From: Streptomyces albus subsp. albus
GTDB taxonomy: Bacteria > Actinomycetota > Actinomycetes > Streptomycetales > Streptomycetaceae
Assembly (NCBI RefSeq): GCF_000719865.1
Contig: NZ_JOID01000044.1
Location: 1 to 26,966 of the forward strand
Direction: 5' to 3'
DNA: 26,966 bases
Within the stretch, counting starts at the first letter, position 1, and each line of letters starts with the position of its first letter. Positions 9,501-17,244 of the stretch are shown one piece after another. The position numbers were made by a program, and so were the translations under genes. Below the pieces are notes generated by a model. That model made no database searches, was not told the origin of the DNA, and worked only from the letters and a program-made list of their open reading frames with translations.

Positions 9501-9731
9501 TCCCCGCCCGCGGCTCGGAAACCAACAGAAGGCAGGGTCGATGAGCGACTGGCCACCTCACGGTGCCCGTACCTTGAAGCGGCGGACGATGTCTTGACCG
9601 AACGGGTCACCACGACCTTGTGGGCTTGTGAAACCGGCTGCGGTGAACCTGTGGTCATGGCCTGGGCAGAGGTTTCGCGCTGGGCTACTGGGACCGCCCG
9701 CCTCCCGGCAGGTGGGCACAGGCTGACCTCT
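9501..9731. other. Short gap between IS256 and the sigma-factor block, with an open remnant frame
   Basis: On the plus strand an open frame runs in from the IS end (about 9519) to 9812 with a non-random composition (LTERVTTTLWACETGCGEP), but it has no credible start of its own and overlaps the minus-strand gene at 9732. It may be the tail of a gene cut by the insertion. No counterpart is visible on the other side of the element. Confidence 0.25.
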
Positions 9732-10724
9732 TTACACTTCGGCATGAACCACGGACTCGGACCCCTCGGCCGCGATCACCAGGACTCCTTCCTCTTCGTC
9801 AGACGGCAGTGAGGCACGGCGCACACGGGACTCCCACTGTGTCGGCCACAAGGTCGTGTGGTCCCACAGGATTCCTTCGAGAAGGACGCCGTCAAGTTTG
9901 GCGTTGGTGAGATCTGCTCCGACGAAGTCGTTGCTGGCCTGTTCGACTTCCGCGGCAACTCGGGCCAAAGCATCGGCCTCCTCACAGCCGTGGGTCAGAT
10001 CGTCGATGAGGTCTTGGGCGACCGCGTCGACACCGAACAGATAGGCGCGTCCGATCCTTTCGAGGCCGGTGACCGGGGGAGCCAGTTCTTGATCGAGAAA
10101 TTCTCGGATGCCGTGAAGTTCGTTGGCGAGACGCTCGGCCGGGTCGGCGAGGGCGAACTCCACGGCCTCGAGGTAGCCCAGACCGGTCAGCGCGGCCTGG
10201 GGCCGGTGAGGTTCGGGCAGCCGGGACATTCCCTCAAGGTGCTCCCGAAGCTGTTGCACCGCGGCCTCGGCACGGCCCAGCGGTTGTGTGCTGTCGCCCA
10301 GGAGGCCGTATAGGTCCTGGACAATGCGGACAGCGGTACGCATGGCCTGGGAAAGGTCAAAAGGCCAGTAGTTGTGTACCAGGCGTAGGGTCTCTTCGCG
10401 GTATTTCACGCGGATCGCCGCCGGGCGGCGGGCCAGTGGCCCTCGCGCCGCCAACCGCGCCTGGAGCGCGGAATGGCGTTGCGCCTGAGCAGCGCTGGTG
10501 TCACGGGACAGACGGTGGCTGACAGCGCTCCCCGTGCAGCGGTGGGTCGCTGCAAGGAGGCGGTCCAACGCAAGGTCTGGGGTGAGCAGCTCAGGCGGCC
10601 CGCCATGGGCGTTGAGGCGGTCGGCTACGGCGACGCCCAGTTTCCTGTGGACGGTTGTCAGCAGGGCTTCGATGTCGTCGTGGTCCATGTTCCCTTCCGC
10701 TGCGCGGGGATCGCTGCCCATCAC
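9732..10724 (-). CDS. Uncharacterised protein coupled to an ECF sigma factor, pentapeptide-like C-terminus
   Basis: A 330-residue soluble, mostly helical protein with no signal peptide or membrane segment. The last 90 residues contain NDFVGADLTNAKLDGVLLEG, a short pentapeptide-like run, followed by a W-rich motif (ILWDHTTLWPTQWESRVRRA). Similar tails (GADL repeats, then WP..W) are common on Streptomyces proteins encoded with regulators, but I know no assigned function. The start GTG 10724 or ATG 10721 follows a strong AGGAGG at 10730-10735 and overlaps the sigma-factor stop (GTGA), so the two are one translationally coupled unit. The N-terminal region (LTPDLALDRLLAATHRCTG) is unrecognised. 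It could be a sigma partner or a regulated effector; the sequence does not decide. Confidence 0.75.
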   Translation of the reverse strand: MMGSDPRAAEGNMDHDDIEALLTTVHRKLGVAVADRLNAHGGPPELLTPDLALDRLLAATHRCTGSAVSHRLSRDTSAAQAQRHSALQARLAARGPLARRPAAIRVKYREETLRLVHNYWPFDLSQAMRTAVRIVQDLYGLLGDSTQPLGRAEAAVQQLREHLEGMSRLPEPHRPQAALTGLGYLEAVEFALADPAERLANELHGIREFLDQELAPPVTGLERIGRAYLFGVDAVAQDLIDDLTHGCEEADALARVAAEVEQASNDFVGADLTNAKLDGVLLEGILWDHTTLWPTQWESRVRRASLPSDEEEGVLVIAAEGSESVVHAEV

Positions 10725-11299
10725 GCCTTCCTCCTTTCGTGGGTGAACCGGCCTTCCAGCCGTAGGCCTTGCTTCAGCGCGGCTCTCGCACGGGCAAGGT
10801 TCTGGCGCACGGCTACCTGTGTGGTCCCCATCGCGCGTGCGCTTTCCTCTGTGGTGAAGCCGTCCAGATGCCAGGCCATCGCCGCGCGCTGTTTGGCCGG
10901 CAGTTGGAGCAGTAAGGAGATCACCTGGCGTTCTTCCTCCCCCAGCTCGGCGGCGTGGGCCGGGGTTTGCCAGCGCAGGCTCGGCTGCGGCTCGGGCAGT
11001 TCCGCGCAGGTCTCTTCAAGTTTCACTTGCTGGCTTACCCAGGACCTCCAGGCCACCGTACGCAGCCATGCGCGGGGGTAGGTGATCGTGACGCCCGGAG
11101 CACACATCTGAATGAAAGCGTCCTGCGCGGCGTCCTGAGCCTCCGTCCATGACGCACCGTGCAGAAGCAGGAAGCGGACCAGGCGCGGATACTGCTCGTC
11201 ATGCAGGGCCCCGGCGAGCTCGATGCCCGGTAACGGGGTGACGGCCTTCTCCAAAGGCCCAGCAAGGCGAACGTCAACGGCGTCTTCCACGGTCACCAC
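10721..11299 (-). CDS. ECF-type RNA polymerase sigma factor
   Basis: Region 2 is visible in DEQYPRLVRFLLLHGASWTE and DAAQDAFIQM, with the region 2.4-type YPRAWLRTVAWRSW. Region 4 is LQLPAKQRAAMAWHLDGFTT followed by an HTH (EESARAMGTTQVAVRQNLARARAAL). There is no sigma-1 or sigma-3 region, so it is a minimal ECF sigma. I chose GTG 11299 because GGGAG stands just upstream; ATG 11335 in frame has no ribosome binding site and overlaps the upstream gene by 62 bases rather than 26. An in-frame TTA leucine codon (11233-11231) lies near the N-terminus, so translation should depend on the bldA tRNA. No classical anti-sigma gene is adjacent; candidate partners are the small membrane protein upstream and the 330-residue protein downstream. 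Confidence 0.88.
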   Translation of the reverse strand: MVTVEDAVDVRLAGPLEKAVTPLPGIELAGALHDEQYPRLVRFLLLHGASWTEAQDAAQDAFIQMCAPGVTITYPRAWLRTVAWRSWVSQQVKLEETCAELPEPQPSLRWQTPAHAAELGEEERQVISLLLQLPAKQRAAMAWHLDGFTTEESARAMGTTQVAVRQNLARARAALKQGLRLEGRFTHERRKA

Positions 11300-11516
11300 C
11301 CCAGCTCCCGCCGGCTGGCTCCGACTCGCGTCCATCGCAGTGGGGGGCGAGTATGGCGGCCCGCCCCGTGAGGAAACGTACCCTCTCGGTCTGCGCTGCT
11401 TCGCTGATCCGCACTCTCTCCACAGAGACGGTCAACCGCCGCTGAGCGATCTTCACTATGGCATTGACGACGCTGACGGTCACGGTCACCACCGCTGCGA
11501 TGATCACAGGCTCCAT
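11274..11516 (-). CDS. Small membrane-anchored protein upstream of the sigma factor
   Basis: An 80-residue protein with one N-terminal hydrophobic helix (VIIAAVVTVTVSVVNAIV, about residues 4-21), then a charged helical stretch (AQRRLTVSVERVRISEAAQT). An AAAGGTG ribosome binding site lies about six bases before ATG 11516. Its 3' end overlaps the sigma-factor gene, so the two are likely cotranslated. A short membrane protein next to an ECF sigma recalls an anti-sigma or sensor anchor, but I see no zinc-binding HxxxCxxC anti-sigma motif, so that role is only inference. It resembles in build the membrane protein at 12399-12722. Confidence 0.6.
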   Translation of the reverse strand: MEPVIIAAVVTVTVSVVNAIVKIAQRRLTVSVERVRISEAAQTERVRFLTGRAAILAPHCDGRESEPAGGSWGGDRGRRR

Positions 11517-11871
11517 GCCGCACCTTTCCCTTCCCGCCCGGGCCTCCAGCCCGGGCTCGCGCACCCCGCGCACCCCAACAGTGCTGCTTTGCACGGCAGT
11601 TGTGACATCTGCCTGGTCACGGGCCATGTCCTGCCATAGAAAGCGGCCACGACACAGGGGGTTCAGGCGGACTCCACGACTGCGTCACCATTCCGTGCTC
11701 ATCGCTCAGGCATCCGACGCCGGCTGTGCATGCCCGCGCTACGGATGGCCTGTCGCCCGCATGGCCGCAGCCGGAGGGCACCGGCATCCCGGCACGCGAC
11801 CGGCACACCCCGGCACCGGCCCGGGTAGGGGTCCACGGATGACGCTCGTGCAGGGCGAGCCTCCGGAGTGG
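11517..11871. other. 355-base intergenic region with a self-complementary hairpin
   Basis: No gene is credible on either strand. GCCCGGGC occurs twice (11536-11543 and 11549-11556) around CTCCA, forming a hairpin 20 bases before the small membrane-protein start on the minus strand, where it would sit in that gene's leader. The region probably also holds the promoter of the sigma-factor unit, but I see no clear -35/-10 pair. Confidence 0.4.
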
Positions 11872-12402
11872 TCAAACTGGCGTCTCCCTCAGCTCGGCTC
11901 TCCGAAGTGGCTGGAGCCATGGGCTGGACAGCGCTGTGGGAGCCGCTGCGCGCTTGGCGGGCTGCTCAGCCCGCGCACTGCGGTAGGCAGCCTGCTTGCA
12001 CGTGTCGCTGCAGTACTTGCGCGTACGCCCGCGGGCCTTTTGCACGAAGGGCGGCGCAGTACAGCCGACACGCTGGCACCGATGGACAGGTACCTCTTTG
12101 ACGCCCTCCCGGACCAGGGCCGAGTGCTGCGGACCCGTCCGGCTCATCAGCTCCTCACGCAGTTGGGGACCGAATTCCGAGTCCGGCAGTCTGATCAGCA
12201 GGCTCCTGATGAGCTCTTGCAAGCCCTCTACCGTCCAACCGAACTGGCGGGCCATCTGAACGAGTGGAGCCCCGTGCAGGTAGTCGAGCAGGAGCCGCCG
12301 TTCGGAGTCCCGCAACACCTTGCGCAGGGCCCGCCCGAGGACGTCATCGCCGATCCGGCGGCTGACGGGATCCTTGTCCGGCCAGTACTGTTCTCGCCTC
12401 AC
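11872..12402 (-). CDS. HTH plus CCCC zinc-finger DNA-binding protein
   Basis: A 176-residue protein starting at GTG 12402, preceded by GGAGGAG at good spacing and overlapping the upstream stop as GTGA. The middle (RRLLLDYLHGAPLVQMARQF, then GWTVEGLQELIRSLLIRL) looks like a sigma region-4-like or MarR-like HTH. The C-terminal part carries four cysteines, C-x4-C (CQRVGC) and C-x3-C (CSDTC), in a GRTRKYCSDTCKQAAYRSA context that is common in actinobacterial zinc-ribbon proteins. A DNA- or RNA-binding regulator is the natural reading. It is second in a two-gene unit with the membrane protein before it and lies 355 bases upstream of the sigma-factor unit in the same orientation, so the two units may form one regulon. 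Confidence 0.7.
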   Translation of the reverse strand: MRREQYWPDKDPVSRRIGDDVLGRALRKVLRDSERRLLLDYLHGAPLVQMARQFGWTVEGLQELIRSLLIRLPDSEFGPQLREELMSRTGPQHSALVREGVKEVPVHRCQRVGCTAPPFVQKARGRTRKYCSDTCKQAAYRSARAEQPAKRAAAPTALSSPWLQPLRRAELRETPV

Positions 12403-12722
12403 TGCGCTCCTCCCCCGCCCGGCTCCCCAGCTGCCGTACTGTCCGGCGACGTCGCACCGCCGGAGAGCGCGGGATCGGCCACCGGCCCCTGCGGGCTTGG
12501 CCCCGGTCCCGCACTGAGGCCAGCCTGCCGGACTCCCACTCGCAGCGACTTGAAGAGCCCCAGAAGCGTCCGCCCGCTGCTGTCCAGCATGACCGGCAGA
12601 TCTTCGAGCCGCGCACGGCGGATAGCCAACGCAGCCGGAACGGCGTGGGCGGCAAGCGCGGCGAGACAGACCAGGGCCGGCAACCCCACTACCGCCACAA
12701 CCGCCCACGGGACGTCAGACAT
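12399..12722 (-). CDS. Small single-pass membrane protein, first gene of the HTH/zinc-finger unit
   Basis: A 107-residue protein with an N-terminal hydrophobic segment (PWAVVAVVGLPALVCLAALA, residues 5-24, continuing AAHAVPAALAI) and a basic, then Pro/Gly-rich cytoplasmic tail ending GEPGGGG. I start it at ATG 12722, with AAGGAG eight bases upstream; the frame is open to 12797 but that extension runs through a hairpin. It overlaps the next gene by four bases. The pattern of a small membrane protein coupled to a DNA-binding protein repeats at 11274-11516 plus the sigma factor. No family recognised. Confidence 0.65.
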   Translation of the reverse strand: MSDVPWAVVAVVGLPALVCLAALAAHAVPAALAIRRARLEDLPVMLDSSGRTLLGLFKSLRVGVRQAGLSAGPGPSPQGPVADPALSGGATSPDSTAAGEPGGGGAQ

Positions 12723-12749
12723 CAGCTTCGCTCCTTCGAGACCGAAAAC

Positions 12750-12788
12750 GCCGATGGCCCGACGCGTCTTCGCGTCGGGGCCATCGGC
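12750..12788 (-). promoter_or_regulatory. Long hairpin in the leader of the membrane-protein/HTH unit
   Basis: GCCGATGGCCC-GACGCG (12750-12766) pairs with CGCGTC-GGGGCCATCGGC (12771-12788) across a TCTT loop: 17 pairs with one bulged base. On the minus strand it is followed by CGTTTTCGG and ends 27 bases before the ATG at 12722. It could be an attenuator or the second half of a tandem terminator with 12799-12824. Confidence 0.55.
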
Positions 12789-12798
12789 ATGAGGCATG

Positions 12799-12824
12799 AA
12801 AAAACCCCGCCGGAGAGGGCGGGG
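12799..12824 (-). terminator. Rho-independent terminator (minus strand)
   Basis: On the minus strand GGGGCGGG... reads as stem CCCCGCC/GGCGGGG (12805-12811 with 12818-12824, loop of six) followed by TTTTTT (12804-12799). This is the clearest intrinsic terminator in the window, yet no convincing minus-strand gene lies immediately upstream of it, so it may end a lost gene or a leader transcript. Confidence 0.75.
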
Positions 12825-13812
12825 CCGTCTGGTGCAGGCACATGTGTGCCACCACCAAGGCGAGCATACCCACGTACAGCCCCCGCAAGGCCGGATTCGG
12901 TATCGAGACCACGTTTCCGCAGCTCAGAGACTGGAGAAACAGAAAGGCTCGCCAGCAGGACAAGAGAAACATTTCGTAACAGCGTCTACCGTCGCCGACC
13001 GCGAGAGCCCCTCTCCGTCCTCCACCGGGTATCTCGCCGAGACCCGACTGCGCGGCCCGGCACATGCCGCGGCAGCCAGTGAACGCACCTCCCGCACACA
13101 GCTCTTGGCCACCCTCGTCGCCGCCGTAGACATCGAGCCCGAGCAGGTAGCCGCTGGGCTGAACCACTACCGTCGCCTGCCCGCCGTACGTGCGCCGGGC
13201 CCACGCCGCGCGGACGTGGCACAGTGAACCGCTGCCCTGCCAGGTCACAAGACGAGCCCCATCCCCCCGGCGGAACCGGAATACCGGCGGGCCCCAGCCC
13301 CGAACCCGCCGGCCATGTCCCGGCCCCAAAAGCGGGCGGGTCGCCCAAGCACCGCCGCATACCAACGATCACCGGAAATGCACAGCGCGCAATGCAGACG
13401 ACACGACCTGATCACCACGGCCCTTACCTGGCAAACCTGCAGATCAGACCCCCAGCCCAGGACCAGCACCCACGCTCGCCACGGCTCCTGAGGCACCAGC
13501 ACCGTCTGACCATAGCCACACAGCAAACTGATCAACCCAGACCAGAACATCCGCTCCTGATCACAAACACTGATCCTGGACGGCAGGTCGAACGAACGGG
13601 CGTCGACCACCACCCACCGCACCGGTCACCGGAGAAACAGCACGCTCCACCACCAAGTCGGCATCCACGTGGCAAACACAACCACCACCCGCAGCGGGGC
13701 ATACCGCGCTTCGGCCGACACCATGCCCGCAGGCGACAACCAGCACAAACATCCCTCATCCATGACACTCCCCGAGATAAGCCCGGCCGGGCCCCAGCGC
13801 CGAGGAGTAACA
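12825..13812. other. About 1 kb without a confident gene
   Basis: On the plus strand, the end of the open frame to 13227 has a plausible helical stretch (RTQLLATLVAAVDIEPEQVA, then AGLNHYRR) but its upstream part overlaps the terminator and looks random, so at most it is the tail of a degraded gene. On the minus strand, 13622-13245 is open for 125 codons with a low arginine, high tryptophan composition (DQERMFWSGLISLLCGYGQT) and lower local GC than its surroundings; I cannot assign it. No RNA gene seen. Confidence 0.3.
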
Positions 13813-13833
13813 GCGCCCGCCACGGGCGGGCGC
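13813..13833. terminator. Perfect 9-bp hairpin downstream of the 69-residue membrane protein
   Basis: GCGCCCGCC-ACG-GGCGGGCGC. It lies 40 bases beyond the stop at 13874 on the minus strand. There is only a weak T stretch afterwards, as usual for Streptomyces terminators. Confidence 0.55.
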
Positions 13834-13873
13834 CATGCTCTCGCCTACAGGAGCGGGACAAAGCATCCTCGGT

Positions 13874-14083
13874 TCACAGCACCGCGAGGACGAAGGTCAG
13901 CAGCGCCAGGGACACGGTGGCGCTTCCCGCGAAGGCCACGGCACCGCGCAGCAGAGCGGTGGCGTAGGTGGCTCCGTCGATACGGGCGAGCAGACCGGCC
14001 GCTGCTCCTACGAGCGTGCAGAAGAGACCGACGACGGCCAGAAGCAGGGCCAGGAGAATCAGGTGGATGGATGAGGTGTTCAT
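13874..14083 (-). CDS. 69-residue two-helix membrane protein, divergent from the NACHT gene
   Basis: Starting at ATG 14083 (GGGAAGAAGG upstream), the protein is almost entirely two hydrophobic helices: about residues 6-30 (IHLILLALLLAVVGLFCTLV) and 45-68 (AVAFAGSATVSLALLTFVLA), joined by a short loop with LLARIDGATYATALLRG. No signal-peptidase site stands out, so it should stay in the membrane with both ends on one side. It is transcribed away from the HTH-NACHT-LRR gene with 123 bases between starts, so both may share a control region. No family recognised. A membrane effector, a holin-like partner or an unrelated small protein are all possible. Confidence 0.65.
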   Translation of the reverse strand: MNTSSIHLILLALLLAVVGLFCTLVGAAAGLLARIDGATYATALLRGAVAFAGSATVSLALLTFVLAVL

Positions 14084-14138
14084 GCCTTCTTCCCAGGAGA
14101 ACCGACGACGGGGACTTCGGCGAATTTCGCGGTTTTGG

Positions 14139-14163
14139 TGTTCACCGGGGTTCAGGGCGAACA
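14139..14163. promoter_or_regulatory. Candidate operator between the divergent pair
   Basis: TGTTC (14139-14143) and GAACA (14159-14163) are inverted copies separated by 15 bases, and GTTCA also repeats directly at 14140 and 14150. The site lies between the two starts, 44 bases before the NACHT ATG, where an XRE-type HTH could autoregulate. Short motifs like this arise by chance; low confidence. Confidence 0.25.
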
Positions 14164-14206
14164 AAGATGAACGAAGACGGTCGACTGGGAGACGGAGAAG
14201 CAGGAC

Positions 14207-17122
14207 ATGGGGGACGTGGACGAGGATCCGCTGGCGGAACTCGCGCTACGGCTGCGCACCCTCAGGGCGCAGCGGGGTCTGCAGATGGGTGGGTTGCAGC
14301 AGCGGACCGGGCTGGGGCGGACCACGGTCAGCCAGGCGCTGAACGGCCAAGTGGTGCCCTCCGAGACCACGCTGGTGGCCCTGGCAAAGGCGCTGGGCAC
14401 GGATGTGGAACCATTGCTGGCCTTACGCCACGCCGCCGCCCGCGTACCGCAGGTGCGCCAGGGCTTGCCAAGGAAAGTTACCCGCAGGTCGGCGCGGCCC
14501 AGAGTGCAGCCTTCTTTCGCAGAGCGGTACCTCAGCTACGTGACGGAACGGCATTCCCAGCTGACCGTCGTAGGGCTGGACCTGAGCCGGCCGGAGCGTG
14601 CGCGCTGGCCGCTGGACGCGGCGTACTTGAGCTTGGAACTGGCAGAGCGGCCGGAAGACTGGCCTGCAGGCGGCGAGGAATCGAACCGGCCATCCGTCGT
14701 GGTGAAGCGTGCCGAGCACGCATTGGCCAACTGTCGACGCGTTCTCCTGCGAGGGCTCGCCGGCAGCGGAAAGACAACACTGCTGCAGTGGCTGGCTGTC
14801 GCCACGGCGCGCGATGAACTGCCGGAGGAACTTGCGGACTGGCGGGGGCTCATTCCGTTCATCCTGCCGCTGCGGACGCTGGTGAGGCGTGGCCCCCTTC
14901 CGGAGCCGCACGACTTCCTGTCTGCGGTCAGCACCCCCCTGGCCGCCTCACAGCCTGAAGGCTGGGCCGATGACGTACTCGCCAGAGGCGGCGCACTCGT
15001 CCTGGTCGACGGCATCGACGAGGTTCCTCAAGAGCACCGAGGCGCCACCCGGGACTGGCTCGAGCGGCTCCTGGCGACCTACGGGGACGCACGCTTCGTG
15101 GTCACCACGCGCCCGTCCGCTGTACCAGAAGGCTGGCTGGCCTCATCACGCTTCACCGAACTGTCGGTGCGGCCCATGAGTGCCGCTGACATCGGAGTCT
15201 TCGTCGGCCGGTGGCATACCGCCGCCCGGCACAGTGCAGCGACCGACGCCGAACGGTCACAGCTGGATGATCTCGAAGCAGCGCTCCAGGTCACTGTGCG
15301 TGCTCAGCGTGACCTGGCGCAGTTGTCCAGCACGCCCCTGATGTGCGCGCTCATCTGCGCGCTGCACCGGGACCGCCGCGGCCATCTGCCTCACAGCCGT
15401 ATGGAGTTGTATGAGGCAGCACTGTCGATGCTGCTCGTGCGGCGCGACCTCGAGCGCAGCATCGATGTCCCGGAAGGCATTCAGCTCACCGAACACCAAA
15501 GTGTCCAGCTACTGCAGCGTCTGGCCTACTGGCTCATCCGCAACCGCCAGACGGAGATGGAACGGGCCACCGCGACGGCCCTGGTCGACGACGCGCTGCC
15601 GGCCATGCAGGCCGTGGCCGAGCAAGGCACAGCCGCCCGGATCCTGACGCACCTGGTCGGCCGCAGCGGGCTCCTGCGCCAGCCCACCATGGACACCATC
15701 GACTTCGTCCACCGCACTTTCCAGGACTACCTCGGGGCCAAAGCCGCCATCGAAGCCCACGACTTCCCCCTACTGGTCAACAATGCACACGACGACCAGT
15801 GGGAAGACGTCGTACGCATGGCCGTCGCCCACGCCCGCCCAACCGAGAGCGCTGATCTACTCCGCCGCCTCGTCGAACGCGGTGATACCGAGGGCGAACA
15901 CAGGAGCAGACTCCACCTCCTGGCGGCCGCCAGCCTGCAGTACGCCACCGAAATCGAGCCCGCCACTCGCCGCCTGGTCGAACAGCGTGCACGTGTCCTG
16001 ATGCCTCCCCGTTCCCGGGAAGAGGCGGAGGAACTTGCCGCACTCGGGCCGGGCATCCTGGATCTGCTACCGGGGCCGGAAGGCCTGGAAGCTGATGAAG
16101 TGGGCCCCGTGGTCAAGACTGCTGCTGCCATCGGCGGCGACCATGCATACGCCTTCCTCCGCCGCTTCGCGCAGTCGCTGCCTCCCGACTCGGCACCCTA
16201 CGACCTAGTCGAGGGCTGGGAACACTTCAGCGCTGACGAATACGTCCGCAACATCCTGCTCTCCTTCCATGACCGGAACCGTCTCACTCTGACGGTACAC
16301 ACCCGTGATCAACGCGAAGCACTTCGGCTTCTGAAACCCATCACCAGCATCACCTATCGGAAAGCCTTCACGGCGGACGAAATAATCGAGCACCTCTCAG
16401 CCGGGCACACCCAAGCACTGCGGATCTACGAGGGCCAACGGCTCACAGGATTGAAATTCATCCGCAAACTCTGCGCTCTGAAAGAACTTGCCCTCTCAGA
16501 CTGCACCGAGCTCACGCACATTGAAGACCTTGCAGGGCTCCCGCTGTCAGACTTGAGCCTTATGCACTTGCCGACCGACTTCTCCTTCAACGCACTGAAC
16601 TCTCTGCCCGACCTCACGGATCTTTCTCTCTACACCCGCCTGCCCTGGGAGAGCCTGGTGGGTCTGCCAGCACCGGAGAGCCTCACCTCGCTGCACCTGG
16701 GCGGCTGGATTGGCACACGTCTGGCTGGCATCTCCAAGTGGCAGCAACTGCAAGACCTGGTGATCAATACTGCCCCTGAAAACGGAGAGTGGCAAGAAAT
16801 CGCGACACTCACCCATCTGGAAGAACTATGCATATCGGAGTACGACCTTAATCACGCTGTTCCCATGCTCAGCGTTACCTATCTCCGACTCCTTCCGGAG
16901 TCCGACCCACAACTAGACCTGGTGCCGGAACTCTTCCCCAACCTCGAACGCTTCTTCATCAACTGCCGAGCAGCGCAGTCCGACACCATCGACATCGCCC
17001 CCTTGAGCCGGATCAAGAGACTCCAGATATCCATCAGTTACGCGAACAACGTCACCGGCCTTGAGCTATTCCCTCCGGACACAGTCAAGCTGTACCCGCG
17101 ACCACGAACAACAGACACCTGA
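14207..17122 (+). CDS. HTH-NACHT-LRR protein (bacterial NLR-like STAND NTPase)
   Basis: This 971-residue protein has three parts. Residues 10-72 form an XRE-type HTH (LAELALRLRTLRAQRGL, GRTTVSQALNG). Residues about 160-480 are a NACHT-type STAND NTPase: Walker A GLAGSGKT 183-190, Walker B ALVLVDGIDEVP 263-274 with the doubled acidic residues typical of NACHT, and VVTTRP 298-303 as sensor. After helical domains, residues about 740-965 carry irregular leucine-rich repeats (LKELALSDCTEL, LTDLSLYTRL, LTSLHLGGW). NACHT/bNLR proteins with C-terminal sensors and N-terminal effectors act in anti-phage defence; here the N-terminal module is DNA-binding rather than a nuclease or pore. A single TTA codon (14423-14425, Leu73) sits between HTH and NACHT, implying bldA control. 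The frame is clean throughout. Autorepression or transcriptional signalling are inferences. Confidence 0.9.
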   Translation: MGDVDEDPLAELALRLRTLRAQRGLQMGGLQQRTGLGRTTVSQALNGQVVPSETTLVALAKALGTDVEPLLALRHAAARVPQVRQGLPRKVTRRSARPRVQPSFAERYLSYVTERHSQLTVVGLDLSRPERARWPLDAAYLSLELAERPEDWPAGGEESNRPSVVVKRAEHALANCRRVLLRGLAGSGKTTLLQWLAVATARDELPEELADWRGLIPFILPLRTLVRRGPLPEPHDFLSAVSTPLAASQPEGWADDVLARGGALVLVDGIDEVPQEHRGATRDWLERLLATYGDARFVVTTRPSAVPEGWLASSRFTELSVRPMSAADIGVFVGRWHTAARHSAATDAERSQLDDLEAALQVTVRAQRDLAQLSSTPLMCALICALHRDRRGHLPHSRMELYEAALSMLLVRRDLERSIDVPEGIQLTEHQSVQLLQRLAYWLIRNRQTEMERATATALVDDALPAMQAVAEQGTAARILTHLVGRSGLLRQPTMDTIDFVHRTFQDYLGAKAAIEAHDFPLLVNNAHDDQWEDVVRMAVAHARPTESADLLRRLVERGDTEGEHRSRLHLLAAASLQYATEIEPATRRLVEQRARVLMPPRSREEAEELAALGPGILDLLPGPEGLEADEVGPVVKTAAAIGGDHAYAFLRRFAQSLPPDSAPYDLVEGWEHFSADEYVRNILLSFHDRNRLTLTVHTRDQREALRLLKPITSITYRKAFTADEIIEHLSAGHTQALRIYEGQRLTGLKFIRKLCALKELALSDCTELTHIEDLAGLPLSDLSLMHLPTDFSFNALNSLPDLTDLSLYTRLPWESLVGLPAPESLTSLHLGGWIGTRLAGISKWQQLQDLVINTAPENGEWQEIATLTHLEELCISEYDLNHAVPMLSVTYLRLLPESDPQLDLVPELFPNLERFFINCRAAQSDTIDIAPLSRIKRLQISISYANNVTGLELFPPDTVKLYPRPRTTDT

Positions 17123-17244
17123 TTCGCCTCTCGGGCCGTAATCCTTAAACCGATCAGGCGATGGGATCTTCCTGCCCAACACCCCCGTCAGGCATGATTT
17201 CCGGCATCCAGAACAAACGTCACTCACCATCTCCTCGCCTCTAG

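Noticed and set aside
11458..12792. 444-codon plus-strand open frame
   Set aside because: It is antisense to the zinc-finger HTH and membrane-protein genes, which have ribosome binding sites and coupled overlaps; the product has no sensible domain.
12837..12920. Minus-strand hydrophobic peptide (LYVGMLALVVAHMCLHQ) upstream of the T6 terminator
   Set aside because: It runs into the terminator stem, lacks a good ribosome binding site and start; a leader peptide is possible but unsupported.
13669..14817. 382-codon plus-strand open frame overlapping the NACHT start
   Set aside because: Antisense to the 69-residue gene and out of frame with the HTH-NACHT gene; arginine/glycine-rich shadow.
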